Part shown: piece by piece, positions 1 through 5,759 of the stretch | Position numbering within the stretch: position 1 is the stretch's first letter | Layout of the letters: every line of letters starts with the position of its first letter | NCBI GenBank assembly: GCA_945903655.1 | Contig: CAMDOY010000237.1 | Span: forward strand, 1-6,160 | From: Rhizobium sp. Q54 | GTDB taxonomy: Bacteria; Pseudomonadota; Alphaproteobacteria; Rhizobiales; Beijerinckiaceae | Direction of reading: 5' to 3' | Length of the DNA stretch: 6,160 nucleotides | The notes under the pieces: generated by a model | What the model saw: the letters and a program-made list of their open reading frames with translations, nothing else | The model's database searches: none | What the model was told of the DNA's origin: nothing | Program-made: the position numbers and the translations under genes

Positions 1-951
1 GCTTCGGGGCCTGCCCCCAATATCGCGTCAGCCAATCCGATGAATCTGGGCATGCTGTCCAAGCCCCTGCTGGAATCAGCCGATCTCATCGTGGTGCTGG
101 ATTCGCCGGTGCCGTGGGTGCCGCGCAACATGCAGCCCAACGCCAACGCCAAGATCATCCACATCGGCCATGATCCGCTGTTCCACACCTATCCGCTGCG
201 CGGCTTCCCCATGGATCTCGTGGTCCCGGGCGCGCCGGGCGCGGCCATCGTCATGCTGCGCGAGATGCTGAAGGGAAAGCTGCATGAGAAGGCCGCCGTG
301 GTCGACGCCCGCCGCGCCCGCATCATGGAGATGCGCGCCAAGATCGACGAGGTCCGCAAGGGGCTCATCGAGAAGATGACCTCGACCTCGCCCATCAGCC
401 CGATCTATGTGGCCCATTGCCTCAACCAGGTGAAGAACGAGGACGCGATTATCGTGGAGGAGCTGGGGGCGCCTTACCCCTTCCTCAACATCACCCGGTC
501 CGACAGCTTCATCACCGGCGCCTCAGGCGCGCTGGGCATGGGCATCGGGCAGGCGCTCGGCGCCAAGCTCGCCGCGCCCCATCGCCAGGTCATCAGCACC
601 GTGGGCGATGGCTCCTACATGTTCGGCGTGCCGCTGGCGGCTCACTATGTGTCGCGGGCGGAGAAGCTGCCGACCCTGACCATGGTGTTCAACAATTCCC
701 AGTGGTACGCGGTGCGCCGCGCCACCACCTCCATGTATCCCGATGGGGACGCCGCCAAGCAGAACAGCCTGCCGGTGGTGGATCTGGCGCCCTCGCCGGA
801 CTTCGAGAAGGTGGCCGAGAGCTGCGGCGGCCATGGCGAGCGGGTGGAAGATCCCGCCAAGCTCATCCCGGCCCTGGAGCGCGCCCTGCGCAAGCTTGAG
901 GACGGGCAGCAGGTGCTGTTCAACGTGATCACGGGCCTGCGCCAGTACTGA
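1..951 (+). CDS. Thiamine-diphosphate-dependent enzyme, acetolactate synthase/decarboxylase-like (5' end missing)
   Basis: The reading frame is open from base 1 to the TGA at 949-951, so 316 codons are visible and the N-terminal pyrimidine-binding domain lies outside the window. Visible residues 1 to about 75 look like the end of the central domain of this superfamily, with a hydrophobic strand (ADLIVVLDSPVPW) followed by AKIIHIGHDP. The C-terminal ThDP-binding domain follows: ALGMGIGQALGAK, then GDG at 604-612 and, 26 residues later, the NN pair at 691-696. That is the classic GDG-x(24-27)-NN motif that holds Mg2+ and the diphosphate. Members decarboxylate 2-oxo acids or condense the resulting carbanion with a second substrate. 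The substrate here cannot be read from the sequence: acetolactate synthase, benzoylformate decarboxylase and related enzymes share this layout. No small regulatory subunit gene follows, which argues mildly against a standard biosynthetic IlvB. A strong terminator lies 22 bases after the stop. Confidence 0.88.
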   Translation, partial: ASGPAPNIASANPMNLGMLSKPLLESADLIVVLDSPVPWVPRNMQPNANAKIIHIGHDPLFHTYPLRGFPMDLVVPGAPGAAIVMLREMLKGKLHEKAAVVDARRARIMEMRAKIDEVRKGLIEKMTSTSPISPIYVAHCLNQVKNEDAIIVEELGAPYPFLNITRSDSFITGASGALGMGIGQALGAKLAAPHRQVISTVGDGSYMFGVPLAAHYVSRAEKLPTLTMVFNNSQWYAVRRATTSMYPDGDAAKQNSLPVVDLAPSPDFEKVAESCGGHGERVEDPAKLIPALERALRKLEDGQQVLFNVITGLRQY

Positions 952-973
952 GCGCCGGGCTTCGAAACAAAGG

Positions 974-1003
974 GGCCGACGAAGCGATTCGTCGGCCTTT
1001 TTT
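974..1003 (+). terminator. Intrinsic terminator, probably bidirectional
   Basis: A perfect 10-bp stem (GGCCGACGAA at 974-983 with TTCGTCGGCC at 988-997) closes a GCGA loop of the stable GNRA type. It is followed by six T at 998-1003. It lies 22 bases past the stop of the ThDP enzyme gene and 14 bases past the stop of the convergent cyclopropane synthase gene on the other strand. Read on the minus strand, the stem is followed by CCTTTGTTT, a weaker but usable U-tract. One hairpin can therefore end both converging transcripts. Confidence 0.9.
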
Positions 1004-1011
1004 GTGCCGCT

Positions 1012-2265
1012 CTATTCCCCCGCCATGCGCAGATCTTGCGGCGTGCTGTCGCGTGAACGCAGCGCCTGTTCACGCTTGGCGATATAGCTGCGCGTCATGG
1101 GCACCACGCCCACTTTCTTGGCCAGTTGAAACTGGCAATTCACATGCTGGCCCAATCGGAAGCAGGCTTCCGAGCCCGCCAGATAGAACTCCCACATGCG
1201 GCAGAAGCGTTCGTCATAGAGGGCCGCCGCCTCCGCGCGCCGCGCCATGAAACGCTCGCGCCAGGCCTTCAGGGTTTCGGCGTAATGGAGTTGAAGGATC
1301 TCGATGTCGGTGACGATGAGGCCCGCGCGTTCGATGGCGGGCAGGGCTTCGGACATGGCGGGAATATAACCGCCGGGGAAGATATGTTTGGTGATCCAGG
1401 GATTGGTGACGCCCGGGCCATCCGTGCGCGTGATCGTATGCACCAGCGCGACGCCATCCTGCGCGAGCAGGTCGGCGATCTTGCGGAAATAGTCGTCGAA
1501 GAAACCGACCCCCACATGTTCGAACATGCCCACGGAAACGATGCGGTCGAAGCGACCCTGCGTCTCGCGATAATCCTGCAAATGGAAGGTCGCCCGACCG
1601 CTTAGGTCTTGCGCCCGCGCGCGCGCCTGCGCCACGCCCAGCTGTTCGGCTGAGAGCGTGACGCCTGTGACCTGCGCGCCGCAATGGGCCGCCAGATAAA
1701 GCCCCATGCCGCCCCAGCCGCAGCCGATGTCGAGGGCGCTGTGGCCGGGCTCGATCAGCAGCTTGGCGGCGATGTGCCTTTTCTTGGCGAGCTGGGCCTC
1801 TTCGAGGCTGTGGGAAGGATCCTCGAAATAGGCGCAGGAATATTGCCGGTCCGGGTCCAGAAAGAGCGCATAGAGGCGGTCGTCGATGTCGTAGTGATGG
1901 GCCACATTGGCGCGGGCGCGCAGCAGGGTGTTGTTTTGCTGGATGCGCCGCAGCGCCACGCGGGCGCCGTTCAGCAGTTGCAGCCAGCGCGAACCCTCGA
2001 GCGTGGCGGTGTTGCGCAGGCCCAGCTTCAATACATCCAGCAATTCGCCCTTTGTTATCGCGAGGGCGCCGTCCATGTAGAGTTCGCCCATGGCCAGTTC
2101 GGGATCGCGGATGAAGCGCAGCTCCGCCGCGCGGGTCTTGAAGCGAATGCCCAGCGGCGGGCCGCTCCCGTTTCCGACTTTGAACATGGGCCCCGAAGCG
2201 CACTCCACCTCGAGGTCGCCATCCCGGATCAGGGCGGCCAGACATAGTTCCAGCATGCGCGCCAT
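1012..2265 (-). CDS. cfa: Cyclopropane-fatty-acyl-phospholipid synthase
   Basis: The 417-residue product matches the CFA synthase family, which moves a methylene group from S-adenosylmethionine onto the cis double bond of phospholipid acyl chains at the inner membrane. The SAM-binding motif LDIGCGWGG is at residues 178-186. By family knowledge the active-site set of the E. coli enzyme has counterparts here: Cys144 in YSCAYF, Glu249 in GMFEHVG, His276 in VHTI and Tyr328 in LHYAETLKAW, with the PWITKHIFPGGY stretch between the last two. Cys368 in the C-terminal helix region is also kept. The frame stays open 34 codons further upstream to an ATG at 2367, but that extension is Arg-rich and unlike the family. 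The ATG at 2265 has a CGGAG ribosome binding site 5 bases ahead and gives a typical length. A second ATG at 2256 is possible. The gene converges on the ThDP enzyme gene and diverges from the glycine-rich gene. Confidence 0.95.
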   Translation of the reverse strand: MARMLELCLAALIRDGDLEVECASGPMFKVGNGSGPPLGIRFKTRAAELRFIRDPELAMGELYMDGALAITKGELLDVLKLGLRNTATLEGSRWLQLLNGARVALRRIQQNNTLLRARANVAHHYDIDDRLYALFLDPDRQYSCAYFEDPSHSLEEAQLAKKRHIAAKLLIEPGHSALDIGCGWGGMGLYLAAHCGAQVTGVTLSAEQLGVAQARARAQDLSGRATFHLQDYRETQGRFDRIVSVGMFEHVGVGFFDDYFRKIADLLAQDGVALVHTITRTDGPGVTNPWITKHIFPGGYIPAMSEALPAIERAGLIVTDIEILQLHYAETLKAWRERFMARRAEAAALYDERFCRMWEFYLAGSEACFRLGQHVNCQFQLAKKVGVVPMTRSYIAKREQALRSRDSTPQDLRMAGE

Positions 2266-2270
2266 GGCTG

Positions 2271-2275
2271 CTCCG
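2271..2275 (-). promoter_or_regulatory. Ribosome binding site of cfa (decides the start)
   Basis: On the minus strand CGGAG lies 5 bases ahead of the ATG at 2265-2263. It supports this start over the in-frame ATG at 2367, for which I see no comparable site. Confidence 0.6.
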
Positions 2276-2369
2276 CTTGAAGCGCGAACCTGCCTTACCT
2301 CGACAATGGCTCGCCAGACCAAATTCGGTGAGGTCCCGAACATTTGCGAGCGCCTTCGCCCGCCCAATG

Positions 2370-2395
2370 GGAACCTCGTCGCGCCCTTGGCTGTT
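2370..2395 (+). promoter_or_regulatory. Candidate EcfG-type (general stress sigma factor) promoter
   Basis: GGAAC at 2370-2374 is followed by 17 bases and then TGTT at 2392-2395. The known alphaproteobacterial EcfG/RpoE2 consensus is about GGAAC, 16-17 bases, CGTT, so only the first base of the -10 element differs. A transcript would start near 2402, about 70 bases ahead of the glycine-rich gene's ATG at 2474, which is a sensible leader length. A short motif like this can occur by chance in GC-rich DNA, so this is a prediction only. I saw no clear housekeeping promoter for either divergent gene in 2266-2473. Confidence 0.35.
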
Positions 2396-2462
2396 CGAAG
2401 ATCAGCGCGGCGACGCCCGGATAACGGCCAAGGTGGCCAATAGGTTCAACAGACGCGCATTT

Positions 2463-2467
2463 GGAGG
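2463..2467 (+). promoter_or_regulatory. Ribosome binding site of the glycine-rich protein gene
   Basis: GGAGG is a full Shine-Dalgarno core, 6 bases ahead of the ATG at 2474. It is the strongest such site in the window and fixes both the strand and the start of this gene, whose opposite strand is also open for a long distance. Confidence 0.8.
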
Positions 2468-2473
2468 CTTCAC

Positions 2474-3112
2474 ATGTCCCGTCTCGCTCCTCTGGCTCTT
2501 GGTTTGTCGATCGGAATGTCGGCGCTGGTTGCGCTGTCCCTGCCCGCCCTCGCCCGAGGGGGCGGGCATGGCGGCGGTGGCGGCCATGGTGGCGGCGGTC
2601 ATGGTGGCGGCATGAGCATGGGCGGCGGCGGCGGTGGCGGCTTTGGCGGTCGCGGGGGTTTTGGCGTAGGGCGCTTCGGCGGTGGCGGCGGCGGATTCGC
2701 CGGTGGCTTTGTTGGCGGCCCCAGGGTCGGCCTTGCGGGCATGGGCACGCGGCCTGGCTTCGCCGGGCGGCCGATTGTCGCTGGAGGTCGTTTCTCGCCC
2801 CGGCCCGGCGTCATCGGACGGCCTGTTAACTGGGCGCGGCCCTACCACCACGCGCGCTGGGATCGCTGGGGTCACCGTCGCTGGTGGGGACCCGGCATCG
2901 GGGTTGGCCTCGCCACAGGGGGCTTCTGGGGCTGGGATGACTATTACGCCAATCCCTACATCAACGTGGGCTATGACGTTGGCATCGGGGGCCTCGGCGG
3001 CTTCTGCGCCACCCCGGTGCGCACCTGCCAACTCATTGATGTCGCCCCCATCGGCACGGGCTGTTCCTGTAAGGTGTCCGGCGGGCGGGCGCGGGGGGTG
3101 GTTTCCCCCTGA
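2474..3112 (+). CDS. Secreted glycine/histidine-rich protein with four-cysteine C-terminus, function unknown
   Basis: This is a 212-residue protein with no function I can assign. Residues 1-28 form a typical Sec signal peptide: Arg3, a hydrophobic core LALGLSIGMSALVALSL, then a PALA cleavage motif before RGGG. Residues 29 to about 82 are low-complexity glycine with interspersed His and Phe (GHGGGGGHGGGGHGGG). Residues 83-140 are Gly/Pro/Arg-rich, ending in an aromatic, His- and Trp-rich basic stretch (RPYHHARWDRWGHRRWWGP). Residues 150-175 are rich in Trp, Tyr and Gly. The last 35 residues hold Cys178, 185, 197 and 199 and end in GCSCKVSGGRARGVVSP. I recall similar cysteine tails on small exported proteins of Hyphomicrobiales, which supports this frame to its stop. 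The likely location is periplasm or cell surface, with the cysteines in disulfides or binding metal together with the histidines; that is inference. A GGAGG site precedes the ATG, and a possible stress promoter lies at 2370-2395. Confidence 0.85.
   Translation: MSRLAPLALGLSIGMSALVALSLPALARGGGHGGGGGHGGGGHGGGMSMGGGGGGGFGGRGGFGVGRFGGGGGGFAGGFVGGPRVGLAGMGTRPGFAGRPIVAGGRFSPRPGVIGRPVNWARPYHHARWDRWGHRRWWGPGIGVGLATGGFWGWDDYYANPYINVGYDVGIGGLGGFCATPVRTCQLIDVAPIGTGCSCKVSGGRARGVVSP
2558..2719 (+). repeat. Low-complexity GGC/GGT codon run encoding the glycine-rich segment
   Basis: This stretch encodes residues 29-82 of the secreted protein and is almost entirely glycine codons, GGC with some GGT, broken by CAT, ATG and TTT/TTC. 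Short units of the type CATGGTGGCGGC recur imperfectly. Such runs can gain or lose units by slippage, so the length may differ between strains. The low complexity also opens long false frames on the opposite strand. Confidence 0.8.
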
Positions 3113-3154
3113 CGATGACGACCCATTTCCCTCTTTCATGATCCAGCGCAAGGA

Positions 3155-3211
3155 CCGCGTCGAGCGCAAGCGGCAGGGTGAGACCATCCGCCGCTTCCCC
3201 GCTCGACGCGG
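3155..3211 (+). other. 57-base compound hairpin between the glycine-rich gene and hemA
   Basis: Three nested stems share one axis. A perfect 12-bp stem pairs 3155-3166 (CCGCGTCGAGCG) with 3200-3211. After a 1x3 internal loop, a perfect 7-bp stem pairs 3168-3174 (AAGCGGC) with 3190-3196. After a single bulged A, a 5-bp stem with one G-U pair joins 3176-3180 to 3185-3189 around the loop AGAC. In total 24 base pairs form from 57 bases. It begins 43 bases after the glycine-rich gene's stop and ends 79 bases before hemA. No T-run follows, so it is not a standard intrinsic terminator. It may protect the upstream mRNA's 3' end, be a dispersed palindromic (REP-like) element, or be part of a hemA leader. 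The fold is direct from the sequence; the role is unknown. Confidence 0.75.
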
Positions 3212-3255
3212 ATTGCTGTATGTGGTTTGCTCTCGGTCTGGCCGGGAAAGAGGAA

Positions 3256-3274
3256 CATCCGCCTGGCGCGGATG
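3256..3274 (+). promoter_or_regulatory. Small hairpin directly ahead of the hemA ribosome binding site
   Basis: CATCCGC at 3256-3262 pairs perfectly with GCGGATG at 3268-3274 around a 5-base loop (CTGGC). Three bases separate it from the AGGGA at 3278-3282. A stem this close to the ribosome site could affect initiation on hemA mRNA, but a 7-bp stem is not rare in GC-rich DNA. Confidence 0.45.
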
Positions 3275-3277
3275 GGC

Positions 3278-3282
3278 AGGGA
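3278..3282 (+). promoter_or_regulatory. Ribosome binding site of hemA
   Basis: AGGGA lies 8 bases ahead of the ATG at 3291. It supports that start over in-frame upstream starts: the nearest ATG, at 3138, follows a pyrimidine-rich stretch with no such site. Confidence 0.55.
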
Positions 3283-3290
3283 AACGGGTT

Positions 3291-4586
3291 ATGGATTACG
3301 AAGCCATTTTCCATCAGTCGATCGAACGCCTGAAGAGCGAGCGTCGCTACCGGGTTTTCGCTGACCTCGAGCGTGACGCCAGCCGCTTTCCCGTGGCGCT
3401 GTGGCGCCCGGATGGGCAGGCCGACCAGCCGCGCGAAGTGGTGATCTGGTGTTCCAACGATTATCTGGGCATGGGCGGCCATCCCGCCGTGGTGGGCGCC
3501 GTGGTGCGCGCCGCCGAGCGTCACGGGGCGGGCGCGGGCGGCACGCGCAATATTTCGGGCACCCATCACCCCATCGTGGAGCTGGAGCAGGAGCTCGCCG
3601 ATCTCCACGGCAAAGACGCTTCGCTGGCCTTCACCTCCGGCTGGATCTCCAATCTGGCGGGCATTTCGACCATCGCGAGCCTGCTGCCCGATTGCCTCAT
3701 CCTGTCGGACGAGCTGAACCACAATTCCATGATCGAGGGCATCCGTCGCTCGGGCTGCCAGAAGCAGCTCTGGCGGCACAATGATCTCGCGCACCTCGAA
3801 GAACTGTTGATCGCCGCCGGTCCCGACCGCGCCAAGCTGATCGTCTTCGAAAGCCTCTATTCCATGGATGGCGACATCGCCCCCGTGGCGGGCATCGCCG
3901 ACCTCGCCGAGAAGTATGGCGCCATGACCTATGTGGACGAGGTCCATGCGGTCGGCATGTATGGCCCGCGCGGCGCTGGCATCTGCGAGCGCGATGGCGT
4001 GATGCATCGCATCGACGTCATCGAGGGCACGCTCGCCAAGGGTTATGGCACGCTGGGCGGCTATATCGCCGCCAGCGCCTCCATCATCGACGCGGTGCGC
4101 AGCTATGCGCCCTCCTTCATCTTCACCACCGCCCTGCCGCCGACCGTGGCGGCTGGCGCCTGCGCGGCGGTGCGCCATCTCAAGGCCTCCAGCCAGGAGC
4201 GCACGCGCCATCAGCGCATGGCCCTCTTGACCAAGCACGCCCTGCGCGCCGCTGGTTTGCCAGTGATGGAGAACTCCTCCCATATCGTGCCTGTCATGGT
4301 GGGCGACGCGGAGACCTGCAAGAAGGCCAGCGATCTCCTGCTGGAGCGCCACGGCATCTACATCCAGCCGATCAACTATCCCACGGTCGCCATCGGCACG
4401 GAGCGTCTGCGCATCACCCCCACGCCCCGCCATGAGGAGGCCCATGTGGCCGATCTCGTCGAGGCGCTGGTCGATGTGTGGAAGACGCTGGGCCTGCCCC
4501 TGACGGAGGCGGAGATCATCCCAATTCGCCGCGCTGCGCCCGAGGCGGTCTGCACCTATCCCGAAATGAAGCGCGCGGCCGAATAG
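3291..4586 (+). CDS. hemA: 5-Aminolevulinate synthase (ALAS)
   Basis: The 431-residue product is a PLP-dependent alpha-oxoamine synthase that condenses glycine with succinyl-CoA to 5-aminolevulinate, the first committed step of tetrapyrrole (heme, and where present chlorophyll or B12) synthesis by the C4 route of alphaproteobacteria. It acts in the cytosol, normally as a homodimer. Family landmarks are in order: WCSNDYLGMG (residues 53-62), GAGAGGTRNISGTHHP (79-94), SDELNHNSMIEG (139-150), ESLYSMDGD (187-195), YVDEVHAVGMYGPRGAG (214-230, with Asp216 and His219 at the cofactor), and EGTLAKGYGTLGGYIAAS (245-262), where Lys250 forms the Schiff base with PLP. QPINYPTV and ERLRITPTP mark the C-terminal domain. 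The HIVPV segment and the TRNISGT motif favour ALAS over the related KBL and BioF enzymes. The start MDYEAIF fits the family; the frame is open further upstream, but without family-like sequence. The stop lies 9 bases from the convergent AbrB gene's stop. Confidence 0.96.
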   Translation: MDYEAIFHQSIERLKSERRYRVFADLERDASRFPVALWRPDGQADQPREVVIWCSNDYLGMGGHPAVVGAVVRAAERHGAGAGGTRNISGTHHPIVELEQELADLHGKDASLAFTSGWISNLAGISTIASLLPDCLILSDELNHNSMIEGIRRSGCQKQLWRHNDLAHLEELLIAAGPDRAKLIVFESLYSMDGDIAPVAGIADLAEKYGAMTYVDEVHAVGMYGPRGAGICERDGVMHRIDVIEGTLAKGYGTLGGYIAASASIIDAVRSYAPSFIFTTALPPTVAAGACAAVRHLKASSQERTRHQRMALLTKHALRAAGLPVMENSSHIVPVMVGDAETCKKASDLLLERHGIYIQPINYPTVAIGTERLRITPTPRHEEAHVADLVEALVDVWKTLGLPLTEAEIIPIRRAAPEAVCTYPEMKRAAE

Positions 4587-4607
4587 GCTGGGCGCCTACT
4601 CCTTTTT
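4584..4607 (+). terminator. Weak candidate terminator/palindrome spanning both convergent stop codons
   Basis: TAGGC at 4584-4588 and GCCTA at 4594-4598 form a perfect 5-bp inverted repeat around TGGGC. The outer TAG is the hemA stop and the outer CTA is the complement of the AbrB gene's TAG stop. Five T follow at 4603-4607 after CTCC. The stem is short and the T-run is offset by four bases, so this is at best a weak terminator. No better one fits the 9-base gap. Confidence 0.25.
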
Positions 4608-5663
4608 CTGCAGAAACATCCTGACGACGACGGGCATCCCGAAGTTGAGCAGGAAGAAGCGCGTGAGATGATGGGCCGCGACGAAAAAGGGGTCGAAGCC
4701 CAGCGCCAGCGCCAGCACCGCCATGGCCTCGAACCCGCCGGGCGAGAAGGCGAGGAAGGTCGCCCCGAAGGGTAGGCCCAGGGCGACTGACGTCACGCTG
4801 GCGAAGCCCGCCGCCACCAGCACCGTCAGGGTGATCGAGCCCACGATGATCGGCGCTTGCCGAAAGAACAGCCCCCAGTCGAAACCGGCGAAACGTGATC
4901 CCGACCAGGCTCCGATCAGGATCTGCCCGCTGATGAGCGCAATCTGCGGCGCGCGTCCATCCGTCAGCTGGAATCCATGGGCCAGGGCGGACACGGTCAT
5001 GGCCCCCAGCAGCATGCCGCCCGCCAGCTTTAACCGTGTGAACACGAATCCCAGGCAGGCGCCCACGGCGCATTCGGCTGCGAACATGAGCCAGCTATCG
5101 TCTGGCCGGGCGGAGCCGATGGTCAGATGGATGCCGGATTCCGCCACCAGCACCGGCACCAGCGCCATGAGGAAGAGCACCCGCAGCATCTGCAGGGCGA
5201 CCACGCGGGGGGTGTTGGCGTTGGTGGTGGGGATGATCGACAGGATATAGGCGAGCGCGCCCGGCACCGAGGCCAGCAGGGCGGTGGAGCGGTTCCAGCC
5301 CGCGAATTTGATGCACATGAGGGTCGAGATGGCCGTCATCACGAGGACGCAGGTCATCATGGCGCTCACGCTGGCGGGATAGGTCGCCACATTGCGCAGG
5401 GTCTCCGGCGTCACCGCCGCGCCGATGGACACACCCGAGACCAGCATGGCGATGAGCCGCAGGGTCTTGCCCAGCGGCGCGATGGCGGTGGGCTTGAGCG
5501 AGCCCACCAGAGCGACGGCGATGATGGAGCCTGACATTGCGCCGGCTGGAATGCCCAAAGACATCAGCAGCAGACCACCCACCGAACCGATGGCCACGGT
5601 CGCGAGCTGGCGGCTCATGGGCTGTTCGACCAGGAAGACTTTGCTTTTGCTTGGGGTTGTCAT
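4596..5663 (-). CDS. AbrB-family integral membrane protein (PF05145-type)
   Basis: The 355-residue product is very hydrophobic, with about ten or more likely membrane segments (roughly residues 20-38, 67-84, 97-118, 126-144, 155-174, 190-208, 212-230, 242-255, 271-291, 303-322 and 333-350). It looks like the AbrB membrane family, also annotated as putative ammonia monooxygenase. That family is built from two related halves, and both half-signatures are visible. The first half has SVPGALAYIL (residues 132-141) followed by TPRVVALQMLRVLFLMALVPVLV. The second half has FSPGGFEAMAVLALALGFDP (306-325) followed by HHLTRFFLLNFGMPVVV. The family's substrate is not established; despite its name it is unrelated to the DNA-binding Bacillus AbrB regulator. 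Only a weak ribosome site (GATGAG) precedes the ATG at 5663; ATG 5618 (MSRQLATV) would also keep all membrane segments. The gene lies 96 bases downstream of the aminotransferase gene on the same strand. Confidence 0.85.
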   Translation of the reverse strand: MTTPSKSKVFLVEQPMSRQLATVAIGSVGGLLLMSLGIPAGAMSGSIIAVALVGSLKPTAIAPLGKTLRLIAMLVSGVSIGAAVTPETLRNVATYPASVSAMMTCVLVMTAISTLMCIKFAGWNRSTALLASVPGALAYILSIIPTTNANTPRVVALQMLRVLFLMALVPVLVAESGIHLTIGSARPDDSWLMFAAECAVGACLGFVFTRLKLAGGMLLGAMTVSALAHGFQLTDGRAPQIALISGQILIGAWSGSRFAGFDWGLFFRQAPIIVGSITLTVLVAAGFASVTSVALGLPFGATFLAFSPGGFEAMAVLALALGFDPFFVAAHHLTRFFLLNFGMPVVVRMFLQKKE

Positions 5664-5675
5664 GGGTTCTCATCG

Positions 5676-5695
5676 CCTGCGCTTGAATGCGCAGG
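5676..5695 (-). promoter_or_regulatory. Hairpin in the leader of the AbrB-family gene
   Basis: CCTGCGC (5676-5682) and GCGCAGG (5689-5695) form a perfect 7-bp inverted repeat with a 6-base loop. It ends 12 bases ahead of the ATG at 5663. No T-run follows on either strand, so it is not a typical terminator of the aminotransferase transcript. It may be an mRNA leader structure or a protein-binding palindrome; the sequence does not decide. Confidence 0.4.
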
Positions 5696-5726
5696 GCACG
5701 GCGAGGGAGGGGGCGACGATCTCGCC

Positions 5727-5754
5727 ATTAATCATGCATGGGCCGGGCCAGCAA
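5727..5754 (-). promoter_or_regulatory. Weak candidate promoter for the AbrB-family gene
   Basis: On the minus strand TTGCTG (5754-5749) is followed by 16 bases and ATTAAT (5732-5727). These match the sigma-70-type TTGACA and TATAAT boxes at 3 of 6 and 4 of 6 positions. It is the only AT-rich patch in the 96-base gap and would give a leader of about 57 bases that includes the 5676-5695 hairpin. The match is weak and the spacing one base short of optimal. Confidence 0.22.
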
Positions 5755-5759
5755 GCGAC

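Noticed and set aside
1214..2245. Minus-strand open frame (343 codons) inside cfa in another frame
   Set aside because: Arg/Pro/Gly-rich out-of-frame translation of cfa, with no recognisable motifs.
2266..2367. 34-codon N-terminal extension of cfa to ATG 2367
   Set aside because: The residues are unlike the family and no ribosome site is seen there, whereas ATG 2265 has one and gives the usual length.
2385..2433. 7-bp inverted repeat CCTTGGC/GCCAAGG in the divergent region
   Set aside because: The arms are 35 bases apart and short; chance is the simpler explanation in this base composition.
2402..3187. Long minus-strand open frame (261 codons) opposite the glycine-rich gene
   Set aside because: It is the mirror of GGC/GGT codon runs, giving Ala/Pro-rich low-complexity protein. 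It has no family features, while the plus strand has a GGAGG site, a signal peptide and a family-like tail.
3252..3277. GGAAC at 3252 as an EcfG-type promoter for hemA
   Set aside because: No GTT-like -10 element lies at 16-19 bases, and the transcript would start too close to the start codon.
3113..3290. FNR-type or Irr/ICE-type operator ahead of hemA
   Set aside because: I looked for TTGAT-N4-ATCAA and TTTAGAA-type palindromes and found none.
3033..4445. Minus-strand open frame (470 codons) opposite hemA
   Set aside because: It overlaps a clear ALAS gene and gives a His/Gly/Ala/Arg-rich product without domains. Such antisense frames are common in GC-rich codons.
5700..5726. GGCGAG/CTCGCC inverted repeat as terminator of the aminotransferase gene
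   Set aside because: Only 6 bp with a 15-base loop and no T-run on the minus strand.
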